From Bugula neritina (lineage: Eukaryota > Bryozoa > Gymnolaemata > Cheilostomatida > Bugulidae), in the NCBI GenBank assembly GCA_964035545.1, contig OZ037769.1, forward strand, positions 3,689,001 to 3,753,000: a stretch of 64,000 bases of DNA, written 5' to 3'. Below are positions 37,123-49,555 of this stretch, in pieces; positions within the stretch are counted from its first letter, which is position 1; each line of letters starts with the position of its first letter. The position numbers and the translations under genes are program-made. The notes beneath the pieces were generated by a model, which did not search any database, had not been told where the DNA came from, and saw nothing but the letters and a program-made list of their open reading frames with translations.

Positions 37123-40100
37123 AAAGTTGCTATAGTAAAAATATATACCTGTTTTGGATATCTGCAGTGAAATATTTATATTATAAATGTATACACTTAT
37201 ACAAACCCTGCGCTTTGCCAAACTGCTATAAATGTGTTGAAAGCTCAGCAAAAGTTTAATCAAATATTTAAAAATAAAAGTTTTGGAGGATTATATTATG
37301 CTTTCCTTCTATCTACCTATCTTGAAATTTGTAAAATGTTTACTTGAAATGAAACATTTAACTCTGAAGTTTTTTAATAAAAGAAAGTTAATCAAATAAC
37401 CAACACATGCAGTATCATCGTCAAAAATATTAAGTAAGTTATATAATGTTAATTATTTTACATTTAATACAGTTTAGCATATATAATCTATGCACCAATA
37501 AGAAAGTTACTGAGGTTATAATACTATGGGTGCTAATATCATCTTTTTAATAGAGAGTGTTTTCAGTTTTAAGTTAAAAATATTCCGTTTTTTCACAATA
37601 CGAAATTAAATGCACTTTACCAAGTTAATTTAAATTTTTAAATTAATTTCAGTAAATTCTGTTGTTACTGATAAAATATAAATTATGTTGAATTCCAACC
37701 TTCGCTATGTCTATTGCTTGTATTTACTATAGGCTATTATATATAGGAGTCTGTTGACATGCAGTGGTGTAGCATGCTCCTTCTATATTTGTCTGTTTTA
37801 AGCTAAACATTAAACATTTCTTCAATTTTTTGTCCATATTTTTTCAATTTAAAATTGTTAAAATCAAACTACATAATGCTAATGCAGAAGCACACAAAAA
37901 CCTTTCTTCTAAATTTATTGTAATTCTCAAAACAAAATAAAGGTTACAGCTAAACAAAACAAAGTAACTTGTTTATATGTGGAAGACAGTAGTAACAATT
38001 CTGACAGTGAGTCAAGCTAAGTAAACATATGCATTTTTCTGCTCTCTGTATACATCTAGCAAATTGCACAGTATACTGGATAGAGACCTCTACTTTATGA
38101 TGAAATATATAAATGTTAACCACCACCAACTGCATTGACGAATAGTAGTCAAAAAGGTTCACAGTTTCAATTACTGAGACTATTGTTTTATACTCTATAA
38201 TCTCTCTCTCTCTTTTCGCTATCCCTCTGAGTAGAGTATGATGTCTGTCTACAGCTGTTTGTGAGTAGCTTGATGACTTCTGAGTCCTATCAGTGATCTG
38301 CATATGCGGTCACAGCGGAAGCATTTGAGGTCATCACTCGGTGTGTCTAGAATTATTATAATACATTTATAAATGTATTATGAGAATTCTGGAGCTTCAA
38401 ATTTAGTTCCTTGTGCCTGTATAATTTGATCCTGTAAATATCAGCAGAGTATTAAATTGTACAGTTTGTTAACATGAGTTCAATTGTTCGTAAGCTTGTT
38501 TAAACAGATTTATTAGATACCTAATTATAAAAACAATGAATTTGTAATACTATTCGTTTTTTCACCCGACTTAGGCATGTGCATAGCAGTGTACAGAATG
38601 CTTTGTGTTTTTAATTGTTCAATAATCATATGACCATAACTCATATAACAGGAGTGTTATTACAGAGTGTATTTTATATTGCTTTTGCGTGATGGATTTG
38701 CATCTCAAAACACTATAAGCATTAAATCATTGTAGAGTTTTATATATAGGGGGAACTTTATTTACTTGCTTATAGTTACAGTTTATAGCACAGTAAAATT
38801 TCAAAAATTAGAGTTTTGTAAAGTGTGGAATAAGCTAACCAGTCAAATATAACTTTATATATTATCAAAACAAGGTGAGTTCATATCAAACTTTAGTCAC
38901 ATTTGCACGGGATATTCTGCAAATGAACTTCAGTGAATTATTTGATATTTGTTCAGCACTATAATGTTTACAGTATCAATATTTATAGTTTTACCTGTCT
39001 TGGTGCAAAATTTTGAGTCCGTGGATAGCGTAATTCTTTTTAAAACTGAAAACAAGTATTAGAAAGAAACAATTTTTGAAATTGTAAATGGTGCAATTTA
39101 TCTTTACGTCATCACGCAGCGTTATAGATCTTTATGGGATGTAACTTATAGCATTTATGTTAGTAAATATATCTATATTACATGCATACACTCAAACGTG
39201 GTAATTTTTGATACACACTCTCATGTATATTCTTTTATTTTCAGTAGTATAGTTTATATGCCCAAAGCTCTATTACTTTGTTACTATACACTAGTTAGCT
39301 AAATTAATGAATAGTTATCACTCATAGAATGATTATTATATATACAAAGTTTAAAGTTCTCCCCTCATAACAGCATCAGGTTTATACACCGAAAGCTATT
39401 TGGAAATATGACTAACTAGTGAATATTATATTATGTTGACTACAAGATGGGGAAATAATAGCAAAATCATTCAGTTCCTGCTAGTACAACTATGCAATGT
39501 TATGCAATTTATTATAACCATACATAATAGGCTTTTAATCTATATAGCTATTCTATCAAATATTGATCTTATTATTGAGATTTTAGCTTACAAAGATCAA
39601 AATCCAATTGCATTATCAATGGTTTATGAACAAAAATAATCAGCGGTTCATGGTAGCAACTATTGCTCTGCATGGTAAATTACGACTTATATCTGAAAGT
39701 TGACCTACTTTATATTATAGGGACAAGAAATGTAATATTTTATACTGATGCCTCCATTTTTTAAAAATCTATATTGAAATTCTTAATTATATGTTAATGC
39801 CAATCGATGAAGAAAAAGATATTATCATAGATATTTCCAACAAAGGTAAAATTGCTTCATATACAAACTGCAACCTAAAACATATCTAGCTAAATTACTT
39901 AAGCATGTTTTACTCCTGTAAGAAACCCATGGTGGGAAGACTTTTTGTTAAATCTGGTTAAGGACTTATTTAGATGGGGCACAGGAGCAATTATTACTGG
40001 ATGCTCTTTCTAGCATCACCAATGACTTTTGTCAGCTCGAACCCACGACATCTGGTTTACTAGACCACAGCTGCTCCCATCTAACTAAATTTGCATATTT

Positions 40101-40895
40101 TATTAAAAACAGCTATTAAACTGCTTTAAAAACTGTTTCATTATTTCATAAACAGAAGGCAATTCAACACTTAGAATATTTTGTCAGTAAAGTAAGCATA
40201 GGATTTATAATTCTAGTTTAATATCACTTCTCCTAGCTCTTCAGTTTGTAAGCTGTACTGACTCAAGCACAATAAGTGATGGCTAAAATAGCTTTTGCCG
40301 AAAAATGTCCTGTTATATACCTACGTGTAGGCTATAATAATACATGCAAAGGGAAGTGAACGTGCATATTCTTTTGTTAGTATTATGCTGATATATTTTG
40401 AAGTCAGTAAAAAGGATCAATAGTTATTCTAAGCTTCTAGGAATATATTTTTCAGATACGTACAATGAATGTGTATAATGTTATTCAATTTGGTATAGCA
40501 TTGTGAAGAATGCTTTGTATGTGTTAGGTTGTTCAATCATTGCTCAGGTAGGAGAAGTTTTACTAGCGAATAGTTTGCATTGCCTTTCAGTAGATGACAA
40601 AGCAGTTTACAAAATATATTATTAAAGAACACGGTCACTATCTCATATAGTTAAGACTTTGATTACTTGTTTGGTTTGCGATGAGTTAACATTTGTCACA
40701 GGATTGTAAACATTTGTCAACTGGCCAACTTCAACTGTCTATTGTGGCAAACTCGGGTGCGCTTTTAGCAAATATATTAGATTATATCTAATATATTAGA
40801 TTATAGCCAATATATAAGGTTAGTTGATTTAATATTTTCTCACTGCTGAGAAGTTTATCATATATAGCTGTTGTGTTTACTCGCAGTGGTCCCTG
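37123..40895. other. Spacer between gene E and retroelement copy 2
   Basis: No gene supported. About 38203-38345 is a CT-repeat plus GC-richer fragment also found at 50765-50925 downstream of F but missing downstream of D. Family flank blocks at about 38440-38980 and 40390-40890. Dispersed repeat with ACTGGATGCTC at about 39910-40085. Confidence 0.45.
38200..38345. repeat. CT microsatellite with unknown repeat fragment
   Basis: TCTCTCTCTCTC followed by a GC-richer piece (GAGTAGAGTATGATGTCTG... to GTGTCTAG). A near-identical copy is at 50765-50925. Looks like a transposon fragment; family not recognised. Confidence 0.5.
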
Positions 40896-41125
40896 TGTTG
40901 TGTTTAGTCTTACAATGCCACACCAGAGGTTGGAAAAATAGGACCGCGGCTAAGCGGATATGACCCCCAGCGGGGCAGAAGATAGAAATTTGAAAGTTAG
41001 TCAAGTTGAGTAGGTTTTGGCTGGCCAGCCCTAGTAATACTTTTAAATTCTTGTTATACTAATGTTAACGTATTTTGTCATTGATTGCAACGTCCACATC
41101 GTCATAAGAAGGTAAGAATACAACA
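40896..41125 (+). repeat. 5' LTR of copy 2
   Basis: One visible difference from the 5' LTR of copy 1, but about 12 differences from the 3' LTR 4 kb away. Confidence 0.9.
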
Positions 41126-41546
41126 TGGTGGCAGCGCGTGTTGGCTTCAGCTGCAGATTGAGTTTGATTATATGATTCACTGATTGTGAGCCATCAATTC
41201 GTTGACGGCTTTTCCCTACTCTTCCAGTGATTTGCATTGTTTATAGTCACAGGCATCGCGATGTGATTTTCCAAAGGGTGTGAAGTCAAATATGTTGCTA
41301 TGTCGAATCGTTTTTGGTTTGACATCTGTAAAGCTGAAAGAAAGATTACTTCGTGACAACACGATGGCAATAGAAAAAGCCGTAGAGGATATTCAGGCTA
41401 CAGAGATGACCGAAGCACAGCTGAGTCTGATTGCTGATGGGATAAGTCTTCTTTAGTGATGAGATAGGTTGCCAATGTTGTCAACAAACTCATTCACAAG
41501 GGTGGACTTACCACTGACAAGAAGATAAATTGCAGATTCTGTTCGT

Positions 41547-42002
41547 ATGAACATGTCTACGGCAACCTTGTTTATCGGAATTGTAGAGGCAGTCGAGGCT
41601 AAGAAGTCGTGGTTTGTAGATGTCAAGTTGAAGAGCAATGAAAAAAATTATTTCAAAGTTGACACAGGAGCCGAAACAAATACTGTAACTGAAGGCATGG
41701 CCAATAAACTGGGTGTGGAAATAAAACCATCTGAGGTCTGGCTCCTGGGGTCCAACAGGTCTAGCATACAAACTTCAGGCTATGTAACACTGCCTGTAAT
41801 TTTTTCCTATTCGGATATGAGTTATAATTTGAGATTTGAGGTGGTTCCCAATAATCTAGCACCGATTTTAGGTTTAGAGGCATGTGAGTTACTAAAAACT
41901 GTGCAAAGAGTTAATGAGATCACTCCGGCAGACATCCTGGCCGAGTATCCTGATGTTTTTGAAAAGATTGGGTGCTTGGATGGTGAACATAATAATATAT
42001 AG
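41547..42002 (+). pseudogene. pol: Protease region, copy 2
   Basis: Carries the DTGAETN active site and ILGLEA; ends at the same TAG as copy 1. A gag tail (from about 41248) precedes it. Confidence 0.85.
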
Positions 42003-43349
42003 ATAGACGCGTCTATAAAACCAGTGATTCACCCGCCAAGGCGTGTACCCCATAGCATGATGGATCGTGTTAAGAGTGAACTTGAGCAAATGGAGTCTGT
42101 CGGCATTATTAGGAAAGTAGATCAACCAACCATGTGGGTAAATAGTATGGTTTGTGTCAAAAAAGAGACAGTTCTGTGCGCATTTGTCTGAATCCAAAAG
42201 GCTTAAATCGTGCAGTTCGACGTGAATATCATAAAATTCCCACTTTGGAGGATATTGCATTCAGGTTTAATGGCATGAAGCACTTTACTATTCTGGATAT
42301 GAAGCATGGCTATTGGCATATCCGCCTATTCCCTGAAAGTAGTCTTCTCACCACGTTAAACATGCCATTTGGCAGATATTGCTATACAAGACTACCGTTT
42401 GGCCTTCACTCATCTGCCGAAGTGTTCGAAAAACGTGTCGAACAGATTTTGGTGATCTAGCGGTCTCCATATACTTTGATGACCTCATTGTGGCCGGTCG
42501 CACGCAGGCGGAACATGACAATAACCTCCACAAAGTATTGCAGAGAGCCCAGGAGTGCAATGTGCGTTTTAACAAAGAAAAAATTCAAGTCAATCGTCAA
42601 GAATTTAACTACCTTGGGCATGTTGTGTCCGTAGATGGTCTAAAGCCCGACCAAACAAAGTGTCAGCTATTGCAGACAGAAATGGTGTGCAACGGCTGTT
42701 GGGCACAGTCAACTTTCTTCGGAACTACATTCTGAATATGTCCACAATTACTGAGCCTCTCAGATGCCTTTTGATGAAGGATGTGGATTGGTTCTGGGGT
42801 CCAGAACAGCAATCAGCTATAGCCAATATCAGAAGTGTTCTCATGAATGACAGTGTTTTAAAGTACTTTGATGTAACCAAGCCGGTAAATCTCCAAGTAG
42901 ATGCCTCTAAGTCTGGGCTTGGTGCTGTGCTACTACAGCAGGGTAGGCCTGTAGCCTATGGCTCTCGGGCCCTGACCAGTGCTGAGATCAATTATCCCCA
43001 AATTGATAAAGAGTTATTAGCTATGGTCTTTGGCTGTGAGTACTTCCATAGCTATGTTTATGGTCGTCCTATAGCACTACAGACTGATCACAGTCCCTTG
43101 TTATCTATAATGAAGAAACCTTTACATAATGCATCTCTACGGCTACAACGACTGTTCCTGAGATTACAACGTTTTAAATTAGCCCGAGTCACCTATGTCC
43201 CAGGGAAATATTTGTATCTTGCCGACACTCTGTCTAGAGCCTATAGCATTAAGACTCCGTCGACCCAAGCTGACCTGGAGGATGAAATAGTGATGGTTTA
43301 CTTGCTGGAGGTTGCAAGTGAGATGAGTGACTGGTTGAGTGCGGCATAG
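42003..43349 (+). pseudogene. pol: Reverse transcriptase and RNase H region, copy 2 (broken)
   Basis: Same RT motifs (LDMKHGYW, IYFDDL) and RNase H motifs (VDASKSGLG, TDHSPL, ADTLSRA) in the same shifted frames as copy 1, with only a few substitutions, for example PKGLN for PKDLN. Confidence 0.87.
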
Positions 43350-44539
43350 TCAGATGACACAACAATGTCGGATCTCAAGCAGGCGTGCCAAGAGGGTTGG
43401 GACTGGTACTCCATCGTAGTCATGCACCTGCCAACCTACAACCCTATTGGTTGGTGAGAGATGAACTATATGAAGCTGGTAGTTTGCTTTTCGTAGGTGA
43501 GCGCCTAGTTGTTCTGGTTGGTGCACGAAAAAAAATGTTGAACAGGATTCACCAGGGACATTTGGGAATACAGAAGTGGAAAGAGCAAGCCCGTAGGTCT
43601 GTTTATTGGCCGGGACTGAATCAGGACATCTATTCAAAAGTTAGCGTGTGCAGTGAGTGTGCTATGTTTGCAAACAGGCAGTCAAAAGAGCCACTTATGC
43701 CTCATGACACGCCCACCTTGCCGTGGTACACTGTAGCCATGAATATAATGCAGTTTCGCGGTCAGGACTACTTGTTAGTAGTTGACTGCATGTCACACTT
43801 TCCTGAACTACGTTTATTAGGTGTAAAAACTGCAGAACATGTTGTCATGACCCTGAAATCCATGTTTTCAATTCATGGCGCGCCCAAATCCATTATGGCA
43901 GACAATATGCCCTTTACAAGTCATGTGATGAAACAGTTTGGTAAGGATTGATGTTTTGATATTGTTACCTCCAGCCCACACCATCATCAATCAAATGGTC
44001 TTGTTGAACGGTATGTTCAGACTGTGAAGCAGTTTTTGAAGAAGTGTGAACAGTCTCAGGTTGATGTGTATCACTCTCTACTAGTTTACAGAGAGACACC
44101 ACTGAGTGGTTGTCTATATAGTCCAGCAGAAATGCTTTTCAGCAAGAATTTAAGAACTGGACTCCCGACGACTACAGCATTTCTGACTCCAAATACAATG
44201 AATTCAACTGGTGCTCTCAAAGCAAGACAAAAGACAGCTAAAGGATATTACAATCAGCAGACAAAAGAACTATCCAACATACCTCTAGGCTTCGAAGTAT
44301 TCATGAGAGCTGGTCCAGAAAAGATCTGGACACCTGGATGTGTGGTTGGACACCATGGTGCACTGAGGTCATACCTCGTTGATAACGGGTCTCGAATCCT
44401 AAGGAGAAATCGAGTCCATTTGAAGCCCAATAATACCATTGTTTGTCCTAGTTCCGAGCTGGACTCTTCTAGCCCTTGGACACTGAAGAGCTATCAAACC
44501 CAATCTTCCAACACCAGTTGTGTCGGACCAGGAGGTTAA
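43350..44539 (+). pseudogene. pol: Integrase region, copy 2 (split)
   Basis: HHCC finger and two catalytic Asp motifs in 43385-43951, then a stop and frame change, then the Glu motif and C-terminus to 44539. One substitution lies beside the second Asp (MADN for MVDN). Confidence 0.87.
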
Positions 44540-44865
44540 AGCAGTTACCCCAACTCGCAGTATTGTCCCCCTATCGGTAGGCGAAGTGTTAGGTCCAGTA
44601 GAGGGGTGCTTCCATCAAGATTTAAAGATTTTAATATGAACTAGGAGGCTTTGTTACTCCTTACTTTGTACATAGTTCGTTTTTACTACACTTCAGTCAG
44701 TTAGCTTATATTTTCCTGTCTTCTTTGGAGATTCTACATATATGATGTTATTTTTATTTTTTATTTTCTTTCTATGTTCATCTTCACTGTTACTGTCATA
44801 TTATTGGTGAAGGATGTTACGCTTATTTTACACGTGGTATCATAGTTCTTTGTTGAGAGGGAGGA

Positions 44866-45095
44866 TGTTGTGTTTAGTTTTACAATGCCACACTGGAGGT
44901 CAGAAAAATAGGACCGCGGCTAAGCGTATATGACCCCCAGCGGGGCAGAAGATAGAAATTCGAAAGTTAGTCAAGTTGAGTAGGTTTCGGCTGGACAGCC
45001 CTAGTAATACTTTTAAATTCTTGTTATACTAATGTTAACATATTTTGTCATTGATTGCAACGTCTGCATCGTCATAAGAAGGTAAGAATACAACA
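44866..45095 (+). repeat. 3' LTR of copy 2
   Basis: Preceded by the polypurine tract GAGAGGGAGGA (44855-44865). Ends 122 bases before gene F's start codon. Confidence 0.9.
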
Positions 45096-45149
45096 GGTTA
45101 GCACACCTGCTTGCAAGCCTGAGGTCTTTGAATCTAATCCTGGTAAGGA
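45096..45149 (+). repeat. Truncated tRNA-like repeat at the edge of copy 2
   Basis: Same junction as 24715-24768. Confidence 0.65.
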
Positions 45150-45217
45150 AAATTGTTCTGCATTGTCAAAAACACTGATGAAGTATTTGCATATTTCGTA
45201 GTTACTCCGGTGGCACA

Positions 45218-48200
45218 ATGGCTGAAGCACAGCCTGGGAGAAACATACCAACTCAGGTATTAAACTCCCGGCTTGGTCAACCTCCACAAAATGAACATCT
45301 GTACCAACCACTATCTACAGAGCGCCTGCAGTTCTCACTTCAACAAAAATATGTTTCTTCATATGCATATTATATTTCTTATACACAATCGCGAACTGAA
45401 TATGGCTCTCATACACAACTACCACCACCTGAATATGCCTCCTGTACACAGCAACCACCTGAGAATGCTCAACAAGAAAATTCTGCAGAACCATCTGCTT
45501 ATGAGTTCGTCACTGGCTGGCAGATGGGTGTTCAGGACTCACGGCCTCGACCAGCTGTATGTTTATTATCTCATCCAGTGACTAAACTCTCAGTTAAAGT
45601 TCTTTTTAATTATTCTTGATTTTATATAATAATTTATACTTGAGCTAACTAAATGCAAATATATTTATGTCATCAAATTACTAAATATACTCATACCATT
45701 ATGATAAAAATTTTATTATAATGCATGTTTTATATGAATGTTTTATACACAATACAAAATATACTTGATGAGCTAATTTTTTAAGCAGTTTTAGAAGTTA
45801 CGATGCATGGCATTCAATTTTAATAGAGCAGTTTAATACCACAGCTTAATACCTGCTTATACTTAGTTCAGATACAAGTTCACTGAAATACAATAATAAA
45901 GTCTAAAGTTAAATAAATTTTTTTAGGTAAAAGACACAAGTTCAAAACGCTGGATGATTGTTGGGATTCTAACAACCATATTTTTTGCTCCTCTTTCTGC
46001 ATTAGGAATTATGGGTGCTATCAGGGCCTTCGAGGCCGGTAATGAAGCCAAAAGTGGAAATGTTGCTGAATACAGAAAAAAAATTTATAAATCTAAAACG
46101 CTTTCACTGACAGGAATAGGACTGGGGTTGCTGCTCATTACAATCATTACAGCAGCAGAAGTAGGTGGTGCTGTTTATTATCTTTTTTGAAATAATGAAA
46201 ATTTGTTTAAATTTGACATAATTCTGACATTAACCTACATATTTAGTACTTTAAATGCAGCAGAAACCCAAAATACGTGACATTTTAGCAATTTTTAAAA
46301 ACTGAATAAAGTATTCAAAATGTTATATCTGATAATTTTTTAAAGTTTGTCAAAAAAGTCCCCAATTTAGCACAGTTAGCTAGCGAAAAATGATATTCTA
46401 AAAGCTGTGCTTAATTTTTTCAGCTGGGTATATATCAATGTTATCTTGTTGCATTGTCATACTTGCTAAGTGTTCAACCATACAGAATTTCTTAATTAGT
46501 CCTCAACTATTGTATGCTCTTTGTCTTTGATATTGACAATAAAATTGTTTTAAAATTTTTTTTGAGTCACATGCAGCATTATTTCATTTAAATTTGAAAT
46601 TATCTTTTTACCCTATACTTTACTACTATACTTTATTGTAGACCTAATCATTAGATTTAACAGAAGCTTTGTAGTAAAATGATAAATAAACTAAAAAATA
46701 TGGAACAAAAATCATAACTTTCTATATACTGCATATTGTAAATTTTTCATTAACCAAAAGCAATTTATCTACGTTAGCTAAAACTTTGAGGTAAAATAGT
46801 TTTATAGTTAAAACTGTGACCTGCATGTGTTAGCTGTTAATAATATTTGGTTGTTGTAGCTTTCTAAAAAAAAATCTTCTGGAAGCTCTTCCAATGAATT
46901 TAATGTTTCCACTCCTGGATATACACAAAACCCAGTGTGTAAGTCTACGAATTATTCTCTGTATTTTGTGTGATATTTCAGTACATATGGGTTCAGCACT
47001 TTTAATGTAATTACTAGTATTTTTTATTTTTTTATAATAGTCCTAAAATGCTCAAACTAAAGTTATTGCATGTATACAGTTTTCTGTTCAATATAGCAAA
47101 CAAAAATACTTATTTTAGTTGATGATTTATAGAAACTTTAGTACTTTAGTAAAATAAAATATACTATAAAAGTTTTTGTTACAGCTTATTTAAATATACA
47201 ATAATTTTACCAACTTGTCAAGTAAAATTTTATTTATATTTGAAAAAAATGTTTTTGATTGCATAGAATATAACACATGTTTAACTCTATATTTCTAATT
47301 ATAATTTTAAGCAGCCGATCATATATATCTGGGATGCTTCAATGATAACATACCTAGAGATCTTAATGGTGATGACTACAACTTTGGAGAGGATCTTTCT
47401 GTTGAGAATTGCTCCAACTACTGCTCTGAAAGAGGTGGGTGGTAACCATGGTTTATCGCAATTGATATTTTTCTGTAAGGCAGAGTGTTATATAATACAG
47501 TGAGGCAGCAGATATGACTGAAACTGTTATAATGACTCTGAGAGAGATTAACTTTAGATGTTTTATCTCAAAGATAACTTTTGTCCAAGAACACCAGTTC
47601 AATGCAGAGACAAGAAAACATTCCTTGTGCAATTTCCATTATCTGTACCACCAACTCACTTTAAACAAACATTTCGTAAAAGAACTTTGCTCTGTTTCAA
47701 AGTCTGAATGCATGTAAATACATTATTTATTTACAGTTTTATTATAACTAGAAGATAACTTGTTGTTTAGAGAAAAAAAACTAAGCAACAATTTAAATTA
47801 AATGCAATCACACTTTGTCTGTGGAATATGTTTGTGGAATGTATTTCAAAACATGTGCACACATTGTGTATGTTTGTTAGGTTACAAATACGCTGGTCTA
47901 AAAGATGGATTCCTTTGTTCATGTGGGACATCATATGGTTCATATGGAGAGTTGGACCAGGATGAGTGCAATTCTGTCTGTTCTGCTGATGGCATGGAAT
48001 GTGGTGGATTTTACAGCAACTCTGTTTACAGAACAAACTACATTGGTTTGTAATTTCACAATAAACACTTAATTTGAAATTATTTGTTATAAACTAAGTT
48101 GCTTCTGAGTTCATAGTACCAGTAGCTTGTTGAGCTCAGCTATGAATTAGCTCAATAGGGTACGCATCAAAGTTACCCCTACTCATGTGGGGTCACTAAA

Positions 48201-49555
48201 AAGATTTTAAATTGCAGCATAGGATTAGTTTGTTTTTATGTCTAAATTATATATTGCGGTTTCACTATCATCTTCAAACAAACAAGTTTAAAAATAAGTT
48301 ATTATTAGACATGTAGTTTACGAATCAGACCTGTTTTTAAACTATTCTACTGATCATTTAGTAACTTTCTATGACTCAGTATATTATCATTTTTCTAACA
48401 GAGAAAATCGCTACTTCCAATGATCAGAAAAAATTAATATATAAAAAGTTAGTTTGATAAACAATTAAAACTATCAGGTCTTATCAAGATGAATGCAAAT
48501 GTAACATTTATTTGGGTTGTATAATGAAGTTGAGCTCGCAGCATCTTCCTTTTGATTTTGCAGTGGCTCTTTGAAGTTTTCTAATAATAACAATCTCACA
48601 TTTGTATTGTTTTTCTCTCTCTTCTAAGTTTTGGAGCAAAAAAGTCAACACAACTTTATGTCTGGTCTTAGTTTTGATCAATTATTTTAGTTATAGTAGG
48701 CTTAAGTATCTAGTGTTTTACAGGTTGCTATAAAGACATTCATGAGACATTTGATTATTATATTGATCGGCCAGATAATGACGTAACTCCAAGTAGTTGC
48801 ACAAAACAGTGTAAGACTGATGGTGAGTTACCCTATTTTTTTCTAACTTTTTTGTCATAACGACTTGGTCATTGCTTAGAATTTGACCCTGGGCTATAAA
48901 TTAATTGCCCCACCAGAAGTTGAACTTTAAACCTCAGACCTTGGCTTGCAAACACTACACTGCATGAGCTTTTTGGGGAGTCGTCACTTCAGCATTACAC
49001 TGATAGGTTAATCTGTTTGTGTAGCTCTAGCATGTTGCTAAATCTAGAAAAAAATAGAATCAGCAACTAGCTACGCTAGGTTATAAGTATTATGTCACTG
49101 AATTTTGTTTTTCTTTATTTTTTTGTTTTAGTTCAAATTTATTAGTCCTGCGCCAAATAAATATATGCAATCTTTAAATTCAAAAGCTTGCAATAAAAAA
49201 GCTTGAAAAATAGAAATGCCTTAGCTTTAAAGTATTTAGTTTATTATAGCTACAGTTCTGAATGCAAATAGATTTATATATATATAAATATATATACATA
49301 TATATTTATATTTTTTTTTTCAAATTGTTGAAACTATTTAGAATGAAGGAGTTTAGTTTTTCGAAAGTATTTAGTCTACTTCTTGCAGAATATCGTTTTG
49401 CTGGACTTTGGTCTGGAAGGTATTGTTACTGTGGAGATCACTTCGACAAATTCGATGAAGTTCCAGACGAAGAATGCAAATGGAGGTGTCCTAGTAACTC
49501 TCAACTCAGCTGTGGCGGAGCTCTTAGACAATCTGTTTATAACACTTTTAATTAG
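45218..49555 (+). CDS. Gene F: Pro-rich N-terminus, CD225, two WSC domains (400 aa), D/E chimera
   Basis: Exons 45218-45556, 45927-46160, 46860-46938, 47315-47434, 47881-48045, 48724-48822 and 49389-49555 (TAG) in phases 0, 0, 1, 1, 1, 1. Exons 1-5 are almost identical to D (for example Ser for Arg in the EAKSGN loop, Leu for Val in WSC1). From about 48230 the intron and downstream sequence follow E. Exon 6 is more divergent than either (KDIHETFDYYIDRPDNDV region). The exon 6/7 junction codes Glu where D, E and G have Gly, because the acceptor is CAG/AA instead of CAG/GA. One PPEY, one YQPL, no Cys cluster in the first hydrophobic segment. As in D, a 3' LTR sits 122 bp upstream. Confidence 0.86.

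Larger units (their letters stand above)
40896..45095 (+). mobile_element. Ty3/Gypsy LTR retrotransposon, copy 2 (degenerate, gag deleted)
   Basis: LTRs at 40896-41125 and 44866-45095. Same flanks, same insertion point and same pol stops and frame changes as copy 1, but 533 bases equivalent to about 20330-20862 are absent, removing the gag start and two-thirds of gag. It therefore came with the segmental duplication and was then further deleted (or copy 2 reflects a donor array variant). Confidence 0.93.
40520..48225. repeat. Segmental duplication, copy 2
   Basis: Partner of 19600-27870. Within it the sequence follows copy 1 almost base for base; after about 48225 the sequence follows gene E's downstream part instead. 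Confidence 0.82.
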
